Numbered from the stretch's first letter, positions 9,598 to 18,063 are shown. The stretch is DNA of 64,000 nucleotides from Phenylobacterium sp. (GCF_022402485.1 NZ_JAKRSA010000025.1:82410-146409), one strand, 5' to 3'. The notes: generated from the letters alone by a model not told the origin. Numbers and translations: made by a program.

Positions 9598-10599
9598 TCA
9601 GTCGATGGTGACAACCACCTTGCCCATCGCCTTGCGGCTGGCGAGATGGGCGATGGCGTCGGCGCCCTTCTCCAGGGGGAAGCGTTCGGAGACATGGGGC
9701 TTGATCTTGCCGGCCGCATAGAGGTCAAGCAGGTCCTTGACGCTCTGGGCAAAGGCCTCTGGCTCCCGGGCCGCCCAGGTGCCCCAGAACACGCCGACAA
9801 TCTCGCAGCCCTTCAGCAGGGTAAGGTTCAGGGGGATCTTGGGGATTTCGCCAGCCGCAAAGCCGATCACCAGGTAGCGGCCCTCCCAGGCGATGGTGCG
9901 CAGGGCCGGCTCGGCATAGTCGCCGCCGACGGCGTCGTAGATCACGTCAAAGCCGTTCGGCCCGGCCTTGGACTTGAACAGCTCCGACAGCTGTTTCTGG
10001 CCGTCCCGGTCAAAAGGCCCGCGTCCATAGATCACGCCCTCGTCGGCCCCATGTTTGATGGCCAGATCAACCTTCTCCTGGCTCGAACAGGCGGCGACGA
10101 CCCGCATGCCCATGGCCTTGCCCAGCTCCACTGCAGCAAGGCCGACGCCGCCGGCCGCACCGAGCACCAGCAGGCTATCGCCGGCCTTGACCCGACCCCG
10201 ATCCTTCAGGGCGTGGAAGGAAGTGCCATAGGTCAGGATGAAAGCTGCGGCCTCGTCATGGGGCATGCTGTCGGGGATGTGCCAGAGGCGGTTGGCCGGC
10301 AGGGCGACTTCCTGCGCCATCCCGCCCCAGCCGGTATTGGCCAGGACGCGGTCGCCGACCTTCACATTGGTGACGCCTTCGCCGACGGCCTTGATGACGC
10401 CCGACAGTTCCCCACCCGGGGAAAAGGGCCGCGGCGGACGGGACTGATACTTGTCCTCGATCATCAGCACGTCGGGGAAGTTGACGCCCACGGCCTTGAC
10501 CGCGATCAGCGCCTGGCCCGGGCCGGCGGTCGGAGCGGGAACATCCTCCAGCACCAGGGTCTCTGGCCCGCCCGTCACCTTGCTCAGCACAGCCTTCAT
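9598..10599 (-). CDS. NADPH:quinone oxidoreductase family protein (zinc-independent MDR)
   Basis: Cytosolic medium-chain dehydrogenase/reductase of 333 aa. The N-terminal GroES-like half contains GVNFPDVLMIEDKYQ, and the Rossmann half has LVLGAAGGVGLAAVELGKAMG near residue 150. The zinc-binding Cys/His cluster of alcohol dehydrogenases is absent, which places it in the quinone-reductase / zeta-crystallin branch. It reduces quinones or enones with NADPH, but the physiological substrate is unknown. The gene stands alone on the minus strand, divergent from rlmN, with about 190 bases between them. Confidence 0.88.
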   Translation of the reverse strand: MKAVLSKVTGGPETLVLEDVPAPTAGPGQALIAVKAVGVNFPDVLMIEDKYQSRPPRPFSPGGELSGVIKAVGEGVTNVKVGDRVLANTGWGGMAQEVALPANRLWHIPDSMPHDEAAAFILTYGTSFHALKDRGRVKAGDSLLVLGAAGGVGLAAVELGKAMGMRVVAACSSQEKVDLAIKHGADEGVIYGRGPFDRDGQKQLSELFKSKAGPNGFDVIYDAVGGDYAEPALRTIAWEGRYLVIGFAAGEIPKIPLNLTLLKGCEIVGVFWGTWAAREPEAFAQSVKDLLDLYAAGKIKPHVSERFPLEKGADAIAHLASRKAMGKVVVTID

Positions 10600-10732
10600 G
10601 TCGTTCTCCCTGGTCCAGTTTCGCGTTTGGCGCGGACGCTAACCCAGCCCCTGCGACGGCGGAAGATCGAAGGCAAACATTTGTTTGACAGCGCCTGTCC
10701 CTGTCCCCCCAGACAAAGCCTGCGGGCGCGAT

Positions 10733-10765
10733 TTGGAAGCCGGCCCGCCCTGGCCTATATAGGCC
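10733..10765 (+). promoter_or_regulatory. Putative rlmN promoter with palindromic -10 region
   Basis: TTGGAA (10733-10738) and GCCTATAT (10753-10760), 14 bases apart, fit the short-spacer housekeeping promoters of Caulobacter. The -10 sits in the perfect palindrome GGCCTATATAGGCC (10752-10765). Transcription would begin about 25 bases before the TTG start of rlmN. This is an inference from sequence only. Confidence 0.4.
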
Positions 10766-10792
10766 GATCCTTCAGTCCGTGAGTTCAGAGCC

Positions 10793-11980
10793 TTGGGCGT
10801 CACCCTCGACCTATCGCGCGCGGCCCGGCCCGCCGTGCCGACCTTGCCCAATCTCTCGGGGCTGACCCGGCCGCAGTTGGCTGCGGCTCTGGTGGAGGCC
10901 GGTGTCGTGCGGCCTGACAAGGCCAAGATGCGGGCCACCCAACTGTGGCGCTGGATCCATCACTATGGGCTCACCGACTTTGCCGCCATGACCGATGTGG
11001 CCAAGGAGACGAGAGCGGCTCTGGAGAGCGCCTTCACCCTGGCCCGGCCCGAAGTTGTCGAGCGACAGGTCTCCCGGGACGGTACCCGCAAGTGGCTGAT
11101 CCGCATGGCTCCGGGCATCGAGGTGGAGACCGTCTATATCCCCGACGTCGGGCGCTCGGGGGCCCTGTGCGTCTCCAGCCAGGTGGGCTGCACGCTGAAC
11201 TGCACCTTCTGCCATACGGGCACCCAGGCCCTGGTGCGCAACCTCACCGCGGCTGAGATCGTCGCCCAGGTGCAGGTGGCCCGAGACGACCTTGAGGAAT
11301 GGCCAAGCCCCAAGGAGGACCGCCGGCTCTCCAACATCGTGTTCATGGGCATGGGTGAGCCGCTCTATAATCTCCCCCATGTGGCGGCGGCCATCGACAT
11401 CATCGCCGACAATGAGGGCATCGCCATTTCCCGGCGGCGGATCACCGTGTCCACGTCCGGTGTTGTTCCTGAACTCGGCCCCCTGGGAAGCCAGACCCAG
11501 GCCATGCTGGCGATCTCCCTGCACGCCACCCATGATGAGCTCCGCGACGAGCTGGTGCCCCTGAACCGCAAGTATCCGCTGGCACAGCTGATGGCCGGCA
11601 TCCGGGCCTATCCGGGCCTGTCCAACGCCCGGCGGGTGACGTTTGAGTACGTCATGCTCAAGGGGGTGAATGACAGCCCGGCCGAGGCCAAGGCGCTGCT
11701 CAACCTGATCAAGGGCATCCCGGCCAAGATCAATCTGATCCCGTTCAATCCCTGGCCGGGCTCTCCCTATGAATGCTCGGACTGGAAGACCATCGAGGCC
11801 TTCGCCGCCATCCTGAACCGGGCCGGTTACGCCTCTCCGATCCGCACCCCCCGGGGTCGGGACATCCTGGCCGCCTGCGGTCAGCTCAAGTCGGAGAGCG
11901 AAAAAATGCGGGCCAGCACCCGTCGGCGGCTGGACCAGGAGGCGCTCGCCCAGCAGGAGAAGGACGCACCTGCGGCCTGA
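10793..11980 (+). CDS. rlmN: Dual-specificity 23S rRNA/tRNA adenine-C2 methyltransferase RlmN
   Basis: Radical-SAM enzyme of 395 aa that methylates C2 of A2503 in 23S rRNA and A37 in some tRNAs. The [4Fe-4S] cysteines are C133, C137 and C140 in [13 protein letters not shown] later cysteine in ILAACGQLK matches the catalytic methyl-carrying position, and the [10 protein letters not shown] block is intact. Length is normal. No ATG exists at the 5' end of the frame. TTG at 10793 is the best start and follows the putative promoter by about 30 bases, so a short or leaderless-like 5' end is possible. Confidence 0.95.
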   Translation: MGVTLDLSRAARPAVPTLPNLSGLTRPQLAAALVEAGVVRPDKAKMRATQLWRWIHHYGLTDFAAMTDVAKETRAALESAFTLARPEVVERQVSRDGTRKWLIRMAPGIEVETVYIPDVGRSGALCVSSQVGCTLNCTFCHTGTQALVRNLTAAEIVAQVQVARDDLEEWPSPKEDRRLSNIVFMGMGEPLYNLPHVAAAIDIIADNEGIAISRRRITVSTSGVVPELGPLGSQTQAMLAISLHATHDELRDELVPLNRKYPLAQLMAGIRAYPGLSNARRVTFEYVMLKGVNDSPAEAKALLNLIKGIPAKINLIPFNPWPGSPYECSDWKTIEAFAAILNRAGYASPIRTPRGRDILAACGQLKSESEKMRASTRRRLDQEALAQQEKDAPAA

Positions 11981-12049
11981 ACTGCTTGCCGAAGCCCGCG
12001 GACCTCGTGCTAACCATCACCCTCCTGACGCCGCCGAGGTGAGCCCCCC

Positions 12050-12478
12050 ATGCCCCCCGACCTCCAGTCCCCGGAAATCCAGGCCTTCGCCATCGGCTTT
12101 CCCACCACCCTGCTGCACGCCGGCGTAGCCGTCCTGATCCTCTTTCTGGGGGCCGCCCTCTATGTGCTGCTGACCCCGCACAAGGAAGTCGCCCTGATCC
12201 GCGACGGCAATGCTGCGGCTGCGATCTCGCTGGGCGGGGTCCTGGTCGGCCTGGCCGCGCCCCTGGCCCTGTCCCTGAACTCCTCGACCTCCCTGGTGGA
12301 GATTGTCATCTGGGGGGTGTCGACCGTGATGGTGCAACTCCTCGTCTTCCGGCTCGTGGACCTTCTGCTGCGGGGCCTGCCCCAGCGCATCCAGGAGGGC
12401 GAGGTCGCCGCTGCGGCCCTGCTGGTGGGGGCCAAGCTGGCCACCGCCCTGATCCTCGCCGCCGCCGTGGCGCCCTGA
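12050..12478 (+). CDS. DUF350 family membrane protein
   Basis: A 142-aa protein with four hydrophobic segments, typical of the DUF350 (YjfL-like) inner-membrane family of unknown function. The charged turn LTPHKEVALIRDGNAAAAISLGG between helices 1 and 2 is the family's conserved block. The ATG at 12050 follows GAGGTGAGCC. The gene lies 70 bases after rlmN and only seven bases before the trypsin-like gene, so the last two are probably co-expressed. DUF350 genes are often found with stress or phage-shock genes, but no such partner is seen here. Confidence 0.85.
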   Translation: MPPDLQSPEIQAFAIGFPTTLLHAGVAVLILFLGAALYVLLTPHKEVALIRDGNAAAAISLGGVLVGLAAPLALSLNSSTSLVEIVIWGVSTVMVQLLVFRLVDLLLRGLPQRIQEGEVAAAALLVGAKLATALILAAAVAP

Positions 12479-12485
12479 TCGCCTG

Positions 12486-13451
12486 ATGCACTTTCCCCGA
12501 CTTCCGGACTGGCTGGTCTACGCCGCCGTGGTCCTGGCCCTGCTGATCTCCGCGATCGGCCGCCAGGAAAACGCGGCTGCACCGCCGCCGCCGCCGCCGG
12601 TGCCGGGGGAAGAGGGCCTGCCGCTTGGACCAGCCTCCCCCTTCGACCCCGCCGTGGTGGTGGAGGTGCCGCAGACCGCCGAGCCGGGCGCCGGGACCGC
12701 CTTCGCCGTCTCTGACGACGGGGTCTGGATGACCGCCCGCCATGTGGTGGAAGGGTGCAGCCACGCCGCCATCATGGTCGCTGATGGCCGGGGCGTGGAC
12801 GCCGAAGTCTTCATCGACCCCCGGGGAGAGGCCGCTATCCTGATCACCGAAGGCGGCGCACCGGCCCTGCCGCTTGGCCTGGACCGTACCCTGCGCCGCG
12901 GGGACCGGGCCTATCATCCAGGCTATCCGCAGGGACGGGCTGGGGAGGCCACCTCTCGACTGCTCGGGCGTGAAAACCTGGTGGTGCGCGGCCGTGGGGA
13001 GCGGACGGAATCGGTGCTGGTCTGGGCTGAAACCGGGCGCACCGATGGCCTGACCGGCACCCTGGCCGGGCTCTCAGGGGCCCCGGCCCTGGACAGCGGC
13101 GGGCGGGTCATCGGGGTGACTGTCGCCGAGGCCCCCCGCCGGGGCCGGATTTACACCACATCTCCGGAGACCGTGCTGACCGCCCTGAACGCCTCAGGCC
13201 GCAACGCCGCCAGCTTCGCTGTCGGCGAGCCGGTGACGCCGGAAAACTATGGCCGCGTCGCCGACAATCTGCGGCGAGACCTCAGGGTCGCACAGGTGAT
13301 CTGCATTGCACCGGGACAGGCCGGAGCCCCCGGCCGCCCGGGGCCTGCAACCCCCGCCCCCATGCCGACCCCGGAAGCCGCGCCCAAGGGGGCCGCCTCG
13401 GGCACGGCGGCTCAGGGAGCCGGCGAGGCTGGCGGGGCCTCAGAGGACTGA
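12486..13451 (+). CDS. Membrane-anchored trypsin-like serine protease homologue
   Basis: A 321-aa protein with one N-terminal membrane segment (residues 10-24), a Pro-rich linker and a trypsin-like fold facing the periplasm. The histidine site is MTARHVVEG (His86) and the nucleophile region is LAGLSGAPALDSGG (Ser197). Where the triad aspartate is expected I see DPRGEAAIL, with Glu115 at the usual Asp spacing, so activity is uncertain. The last 50 residues are Ala/Pro/Gly low-complexity. The 3' end runs 40 bases into the coding sequence of the convergent AmpG gene. Its partner in the unit is the DUF350 protein. Confidence 0.75.
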   Translation: MHFPRLPDWLVYAAVVLALLISAIGRQENAAAPPPPPPVPGEEGLPLGPASPFDPAVVVEVPQTAEPGAGTAFAVSDDGVWMTARHVVEGCSHAAIMVADGRGVDAEVFIDPRGEAAILITEGGAPALPLGLDRTLRRGDRAYHPGYPQGRAGEATSRLLGRENLVVRGRGERTESVLVWAETGRTDGLTGTLAGLSGAPALDSGGRVIGVTVAEAPRRGRIYTTSPETVLTALNASGRNAASFAVGEPVTPENYGRVADNLRRDLRVAQVICIAPGQAGAPGRPGPATPAPMPTPEAAPKGAASGTAAQGAGEAGGASED

Positions 13452-15154
13452 GTCGCCTGAGTCGGACGCTGCCGGGCGGCGACCATGAAGGCCAGGACAA
13501 TGCCGACCACCCCGATCAGGGCCGAGTAGAAGAAGAACAAGAGATAGCCCGTGCCCAGGGCGGCGGGGCTGACCCCGGACTTTTCCACAGCGCCCGCATA
13601 GGCTTCGGGGGGCAGGCCGGCGAAGAGCCCCTTAAGGGCCCCCAGGACACCGCCGGTCTCCGCGGCTGCGGCTGTACTCTCCACAATGCGTCCGGACTGG
13701 GAGGCCAGCAGCTTCCCGGGCAGGGAATAGAAAGATGAGAACACCGCATACTGGGTTGCGGTGAACCCGTAGCCAGTGAGGCTGGACATATAGGCGATCA
13801 GACAGGTGCCCGCGAAGCCGCCCGCCACATTGTCCACCCCGATGGCCACGAACAGGGCCGGCAAGGAGGCTCCCTCCAGGGCGAGCCAGGCGAACACCAG
13901 ATTGCTCAACGGACCAGCGAAAGCGCCGATCAGTAGAGCCCCAATGAGACCAAAGCGGGCCACCGCCAGACCGCCGAGAAAGACCCCCAGCATGGACATG
14001 GCCACCCCAAAGACCTTCCGGACCTCGGCGATCTCCACCAGGGTAAAGCCCAGATCGAGGTAGAACGGGGTCATGATGTTGAGGACGAAGTCTGCCAGCC
14101 GATAAAGGCAGATCAGGGCCAGGATCAGGGCTGCGGTCCCCCGGTAACGATCGAAGAAGTCGATAAACGGATCAAACAGCGCCGCCGAGAGATAGACCCC
14201 AGGCCGGGTGCGGAAGCCCGGGATGGGAAAGGCCGCCAGGACAATCAGTCCGCCCCCCGCCAGGACCGCGCCGACCTGCAGGAAAACCCCCCAGGGACGG
14301 CTGGTCCAGGCCGCCGACAACCCCTCAGCCGCCGCCGACTGGCCAAGGGCGTTCAGACCCTGAGCCAGGATATCGGCCGAGCCGGCCAGCCCTGAGCCCA
14401 GCACCATGGCACCAGCCCCCACCAGGGCCAGACGGGCCACCCATTCTGGAAGCTCATAGCCCGGGCGGGAGGGCACCCCCTCCAGATTGATCGGCCGCAC
14501 CACATGCTGAGCCTCCCGGGGGGCACCCAACACCCCAGCCACCCCGATCAGCATCAGGGCCGCCATGACCATGTAGGAGACGTTCCAGCTGTACTGCTGA
14601 GCCAGGATCAAGGGGACGGCACCGGCGACGATGATGGCGATGCGGTAGCCCCACTGATAGGCCGCCGCCAGGGCACCTTGGCGGGTCTCGCCGGCCGCTT
14701 CGATCCGCCAGGCGTCAATGACGATGTCCTGGGTCGCGCCGGCAAACGCCACCAGCACCGCCAACAGGGCCATCATGCCGAGGTTGCGCACTGGGTCGCC
14801 CCCGGCCACCAGCCACAGGCCGATCATCACGGCGGCCTGAGCCACCAGCATCCACGACCTTCGATGACCCAGACGGTTGGTGAGCCAGGGAATCTTCGTC
14901 CGGTCCACCAGGGGTGCCCAGAGCAGTTTCATGGAATAGGCCAGGGTCGCCAGGGAGAAGACGCTGATCACCTGCAAGGACAGACCCGATTCCCGCAGCC
15001 AGGCCGACAGGGTGTCAAAGATCAGCAGGTTGGGCAGGCCCGAGGCGAAGCCCAGGGCAAGCATGATCAGGGCCCGGCGCTCCCCATAGACGGTCAAAGC
15101 AGACCACAGGCTGGGTTTCGCCCCGGGCGCCTGGCCGGTGTCTTGGGTGTTCAT
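13412..15154 (-). CDS. ampG: AmpG-like muropeptide permease (MFS)
   Basis: Inner-membrane major-facilitator protein of 580 aa with at least twelve hydrophobic segments. AmpG imports GlcNAc-anhydro-muropeptides for cell-wall recycling. The N-terminal block GFASGLPNLLIFDTLSAWLR and the LWAPLVDRTKIPWL motif are characteristic. The protein is longer than E. coli AmpG, with an extra loop of about 80 residues near the middle, as is common in alphaproteobacteria. The ATG at 15152-15154 has GGGGGAG seven bases upstream. The upstream frame extension is a shadow. Its stop lies inside the 3' end of the trypsin-like gene. Confidence 0.85.
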   Translation of the reverse strand: MNTQDTGQAPGAKPSLWSALTVYGERRALIMLALGFASGLPNLLIFDTLSAWLRESGLSLQVISVFSLATLAYSMKLLWAPLVDRTKIPWLTNRLGHRRSWMLVAQAAVMIGLWLVAGGDPVRNLGMMALLAVLVAFAGATQDIVIDAWRIEAAGETRQGALAAAYQWGYRIAIIVAGAVPLILAQQYSWNVSYMVMAALMLIGVAGVLGAPREAQHVVRPINLEGVPSRPGYELPEWVARLALVGAGAMVLGSGLAGSADILAQGLNALGQSAAAEGLSAAWTSRPWGVFLQVGAVLAGGGLIVLAAFPIPGFRTRPGVYLSAALFDPFIDFFDRYRGTAALILALICLYRLADFVLNIMTPFYLDLGFTLVEIAEVRKVFGVAMSMLGVFLGGLAVARFGLIGALLIGAFAGPLSNLVFAWLALEGASLPALFVAIGVDNVAGGFAGTCLIAYMSSLTGYGFTATQYAVFSSFYSLPGKLLASQSGRIVESTAAAAETGGVLGALKGLFAGLPPEAYAGAVEKSGVSPAALGTGYLLFFFYSALIGVVGIVLAFMVAARQRPTQATQSSEAPPASPAP

Positions 15155-15188
15155 GGCGTCTCCCCCGAGGCGGGACGCCCCGCCAGAC

Positions 15189-16745
15189 TCAGCCGAACTT
15201 GGCCCGCTCAGAGGCTCCCGTCCAGACCGGCTGGTCCACGGGGCGTCGCGCCCATCGGGAAAGGGCACCTCGCAAGGCTTCGACGGCCAGCGGCTTGACC
15301 AGGAAGTCGTTCATCCCCGCCGCCATGCAGGCTTCTCGATCTTCCTGGAAGGCATTTGCCGTCAGGGCCACCACCGGGGTCTCCACGCCGGCGATACGCA
15401 GCCGCTTGGTGGTCTCTTCGCCGGTGATATCGGGCAAGCGCATATCCATCAGCACCAGATCGTAGGACCCGACCTGCAGGGCGGCCAGGACCTCCTGGCC
15501 GGTCAGGGCATGATCGACCGTGCAACCCTCCCGGGTCAGCAGGGTCCGGGCCAGCAGGGCGTTGACCGGATTATCCTCTACCAAGAGCACCCTGGCGCCC
15601 GGTGCCGCAGCCGGCGCGACCCGGTCATCGTCGGGCGCCTGGGTCTGGTCAGTAGCACTCTGCAGGGCCGCCAGCACCCGCTCCGCCAAGGAGGCTCTCC
15701 GGAGAGGCTTGATCAGGTAACCGCAGAATCCCGAGGCCCGATAGCGGGCGATCCGGTCTCGCTCCTCGGGTGCCAGCAGGATCAGGGCCGGCCGGTCAAA
15801 GGGCCGGCGGACCTTGCGGCCCCCCTGGCTGAGTGCATGGTCGAGCAGCAGCACATCCTGAGGCCCGGTCAAGGGCAGGAGGGCCTCGACCTGGGCGGCG
15901 ACCACCGCCTCCCCACCACAGGCCTGGATCTGCAGGCGGGCCGCCTCCCGGACCACAGGATTGGGCGAGGCAATCCCGACCCGCAGGCCCTTCAACGAAC
16001 CGGAAGGGACATTGGTCACGGCCGCCGCCGTTTCAAAGGGCGCCTCGAACCAGAAGACGGCACCTCCCTCGCGGGCCGCCTCGACACCCACGTCGCCGCC
16101 CATGGCCAGGGCCAGGCGCCTGGCGATGGCTAGGCCCAGGCCAGATCCCGTAGCCTGGTGGCTGGGATCAGATTGGGCGAAGGCCTCGAAGATCAACTCC
16201 TGGGCCGACTTACTGACACCAGGGCCGGTGTCGGCGACGGTAAAGCGCCACCGGCCGGGCCCCGCAGGACATGCGCCCAGAAGCACGCCGCCCTTGGCCG
16301 TGAATTTTACCGCATTGCCCGCGAAATTGAGCAGAATCTGCCGGAGACGGCTTTCGTCAGCCATCAGGACCACGGCGGCGTCGGGGCAAGCCCAGGCGAT
16401 CTCCAGGCCCTTTTCATGGGCCCGGGGGCTGAGAAGTTCGCACACCGCCCGCAGCAGATCCTCCACCGGGACTGGGGCCAGCCGCAGTTCAACCTTGCCA
16501 GCGCCAAGGCGGGCATAGTCCAGGAGTTCATTGACCAGACCCAACAGGTGCTCGCCAGAGTCGCGCATGGCGCTGACATAGGCCCGCTGTTCGGCGCTGA
16601 GCCTGGTGCTCTCCAGGAGTCTCGCCATACCTAGCACGCCGCTGAGCGGAGTTCGGAACTCGTGGCTCAGGGCCGCAAGCTGTCCGGTGCTGATCCGTTC
16701 TTCCGGGCCGTCCGGCCCTGCAATGTCATCGGCTGAAATTCCCAT
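15189..16745 (-). CDS. Soluble hybrid sensor histidine kinase with pseudo-receiver and receiver
   Basis: A 518-aa cytosolic kinase with no membrane segment and no recognisable sensor domain. The phosphoacceptor His28 (ALSHEFRTPLSG) is almost at the N-terminus. The HATPase domain keeps the N box (LLNFAGNAVKF), DTGPG and GSGLGLAIA. Two receiver modules follow. The first (about residues 255-360) is degenerate but keeps a LLLD strand and GYLIKPL. The second (about 385-500) has the phosphoacceptor in DLVLMDMRLP and the ALTAN and KPL residues. Input must come from a partner or from the pseudo-receiver. It lies 34 bases upstream of ampG on the same strand. Confidence 0.88.
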   Translation of the reverse strand: MGISADDIAGPDGPEERISTGQLAALSHEFRTPLSGVLGMARLLESTRLSAEQRAYVSAMRDSGEHLLGLVNELLDYARLGAGKVELRLAPVPVEDLLRAVCELLSPRAHEKGLEIAWACPDAAVVLMADESRLRQILLNFAGNAVKFTAKGGVLLGACPAGPGRWRFTVADTGPGVSKSAQELIFEAFAQSDPSHQATGSGLGLAIARRLALAMGGDVGVEAAREGGAVFWFEAPFETAAAVTNVPSGSLKGLRVGIASPNPVVREAARLQIQACGGEAVVAAQVEALLPLTGPQDVLLLDHALSQGGRKVRRPFDRPALILLAPEERDRIARYRASGFCGYLIKPLRRASLAERVLAALQSATDQTQAPDDDRVAPAAAPGARVLLVEDNPVNALLARTLLTREGCTVDHALTGQEVLAALQVGSYDLVLMDMRLPDITGEETTKRLRIAGVETPVVALTANAFQEDREACMAAGMNDFLVKPLAVEALRGALSRWARRPVDQPVWTGASERAKFG

Positions 16746-16780
16746 GCAGGAAACCTAGCCTGCGGGACTTTAACGGGCCG

Positions 16781-17191
16781 TCAAAGCCCAGCTTCCGCAT
16801 CGTCCTGACGACCCATTTCCCGGGCCAGCGCCAGCAGCGCCTGCCGGGCCCGAGGGCGCGCTATCACCCGATAGGCCTCCAGGATCTCCAGGGCCCCTGG
16901 GGTCATCAGGGCGGTGAAGGCCTCATCCGGAGGCGCGCTCTCATGGGCGTCCTGGCCCACCAGCCAGCTGACCGTGGTCTGGAGGGCGCGGCTGGCCGCC
17001 ACCAAGGTCGAGCCGGAGATCCTGTTGGCACCGCGCTCGTACTTCTGGACCTGCTGAAAGGAGACCCCCAGCCGGTCGGCCAGGTCGGACTGGCTCATGT
17101 TCAAGGACCGGCGCCGGGCGCGGACCCGGGCGCCGATCGCCCGGTCGACGCCGTCGACCTCCGCTTTTGCATCCGGCTCCGTCAAGTTCAT
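16781..17191 (-). CDS. XRE-family helix-turn-helix regulator
   Basis: A 136-aa cytosolic DNA-binding protein. The HTH spans about residues 18-72, with MSQSDLADRLGVSFQQVQKY as the two helices and YERGANRIS after it, the usual alphaproteobacterial Cro/CI type. The C-terminal half is helical and of unknown function. ATG at 17189-17191 is chosen because GGAG sits seven bases upstream. Earlier in-frame starts (GTG at 17254) would add 21 residues without a better ribosome site. It is divergent from the LuxR-type gene and lies 35 bases upstream of the hybrid kinase on the same strand. Confidence 0.85.
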   Translation of the reverse strand: MNLTEPDAKAEVDGVDRAIGARVRARRRSLNMSQSDLADRLGVSFQQVQKYERGANRISGSTLVAASRALQTTVSWLVGQDAHESAPPDEAFTALMTPGALEILEAYRVIARPRARQALLALAREMGRQDDAEAGL

Positions 17192-17319
17192 CTTCGGCTC
17201 CATATCGCCGCTCAACCTTTGAGCGACCCTTGCTATGAGCTTCATACGGATCACTCTGGGATATGGACGCAGGGCCCCGCATAGCGTGTAGTGGCGCTCT
17301 CCATTTGGGAGGAAGGATC

Positions 17320-18063
17320 ATGGCCGATCAGGTTGAACTTCTGACCGCGCGGGAACGGGAGTGCCTGCGCTTGGTGGACCGTCATTTCAGCTCCAAGCAG
17401 ATCGCCCGCGAGCTGGGGATGTCCAAGACCTCCGTCGACACCTATTGCGACCGCGCCCGACGTAAGCTGGGGGTCAGCGACCGCTACCACGCCGCTCGGC
17501 TGCTGGCCGATCACGAGCGTGAGTCCGGCGGGGCGGCTGTCCTGATCAGATCAGGACAGGACGCAGTCAGGACAGACGCCGGGCCGAGGCCATGGTCGGG
17601 TGGGGCCTCATCAGGAGGCGAGACCCATGAAGCACTGGAACGGCGAGGGCCGGAGAGCGTCGGTGAACCGCGCTCTGCACCTGAGACGCGAGATCGAGAT
17701 CTTCGAGGAAAAGTGGCCGACGCCCTCTTCGCCGGTGGCGTTGATGCCGTCCTTCGCCTGGGATCAACTGGAGCGCCAGCTGACCGATCTGGCGGCCTCC
17801 CCGGTGCAGGCCGAGATGGTCACCCATCTGGTGTCGGCGACCCGCAAGCTCGCACCTTTCAAGCCCCCGGAAATGGTGATGCGAGAGATCCTCTGCCTCA
17901 CTTGGGTGCTGCTGGACGAGAACTTCCACCGTGGCGATACGGCAGCAGCCACGACCTAGGCCCTGGCGCGCGGGTCAGCCTGATCCTCGCCATCGCCATC
18001 GGATCGGCCCTGGCTTTCGGGGGCGTCCTGGCGGGGCTTCAGGCGCTCACCGCCCTGGTCTGA
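17320..18063 (+). CDS. LuxR-type HTH protein with C-terminal membrane anchor; middle overprinted by another gene
   Basis: The 247-aa frame starts at an ATG with GGAGGAAGG upstream. Residues 5-70 are a clear GerE/LuxR helix-turn-helix (LTARERECLRLVDRHFSSKQI, then MSKTSVDTYCDRARRKLGV), without a receiver. The last 30 residues form one transmembrane helix ending in VLAGLQALTALV, an architecture known from Caulobacterales and sphingomonads. Between them about 150 residues are low-complexity. Over 17627-17959 the coding signal (G/C third positions, ordinary protein composition) moves to a different frame that encodes a 110-aa protein. The full frame may be one protein with an overprinted linker, or an HTH gene and an anchor separated by an insertion. 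Confidence 0.65.
   Translation: MADQVELLTARERECLRLVDRHFSSKQIARELGMSKTSVDTYCDRARRKLGVSDRYHAARLLADHERESGGAAVLIRSGQDAVRTDAGPRPWSGGASSGGETHEALERRGPESVGEPRSAPETRDRDLRGKVADALFAGGVDAVLRLGSTGAPADRSGGLPGAGRDGHPSGVGDPQARTFQAPGNGDARDPLPHLGAAGRELPPWRYGSSHDLGPGARVSLILAIAIGSALAFGGVLAGLQALTALV
17537..17575 (+). repeat. 23-bp palindrome plus direct repeat inside the LuxR frame
   Basis: CTGTCCTGATC (17537-17547) and GATCAGGACAG (17549-17559) form a perfect inverted repeat around a single A. The half-site TCAGGACAG (17551-17559) recurs directly at 17567-17575. The cluster lies just after the HTH-coding part and 50-90 bases before the nested 110-aa gene, where an operator or promoter for that gene would be expected. 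The function is inferred. Confidence 0.6.
17627..17959 (+). CDS. Hypothetical 110-aa protein nested in the LuxR frame
   Basis: Not recognised. The ATG has a strong AGGAGG ribosome site ten bases upstream, and third codon positions are overwhelmingly G or C, as in neighbouring real genes. Composition is ordinary for a soluble protein, with helix-forming stretches such as NRALHLRREIEIFEEKW and VMREILCLTWVLLDENF. There is no signal peptide or membrane segment. The gene lies wholly within the longer LuxR-type frame, in a different reading frame, and its TAG stop falls about ten bases before the segment coding for the LuxR membrane anchor. Confidence 0.7.
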   Translation: MKHWNGEGRRASVNRALHLRREIEIFEEKWPTPSSPVALMPSFAWDQLERQLTDLAASPVQAEMVTHLVSATRKLAPFKPPEMVMREILCLTWVLLDENFHRGDTAAATT

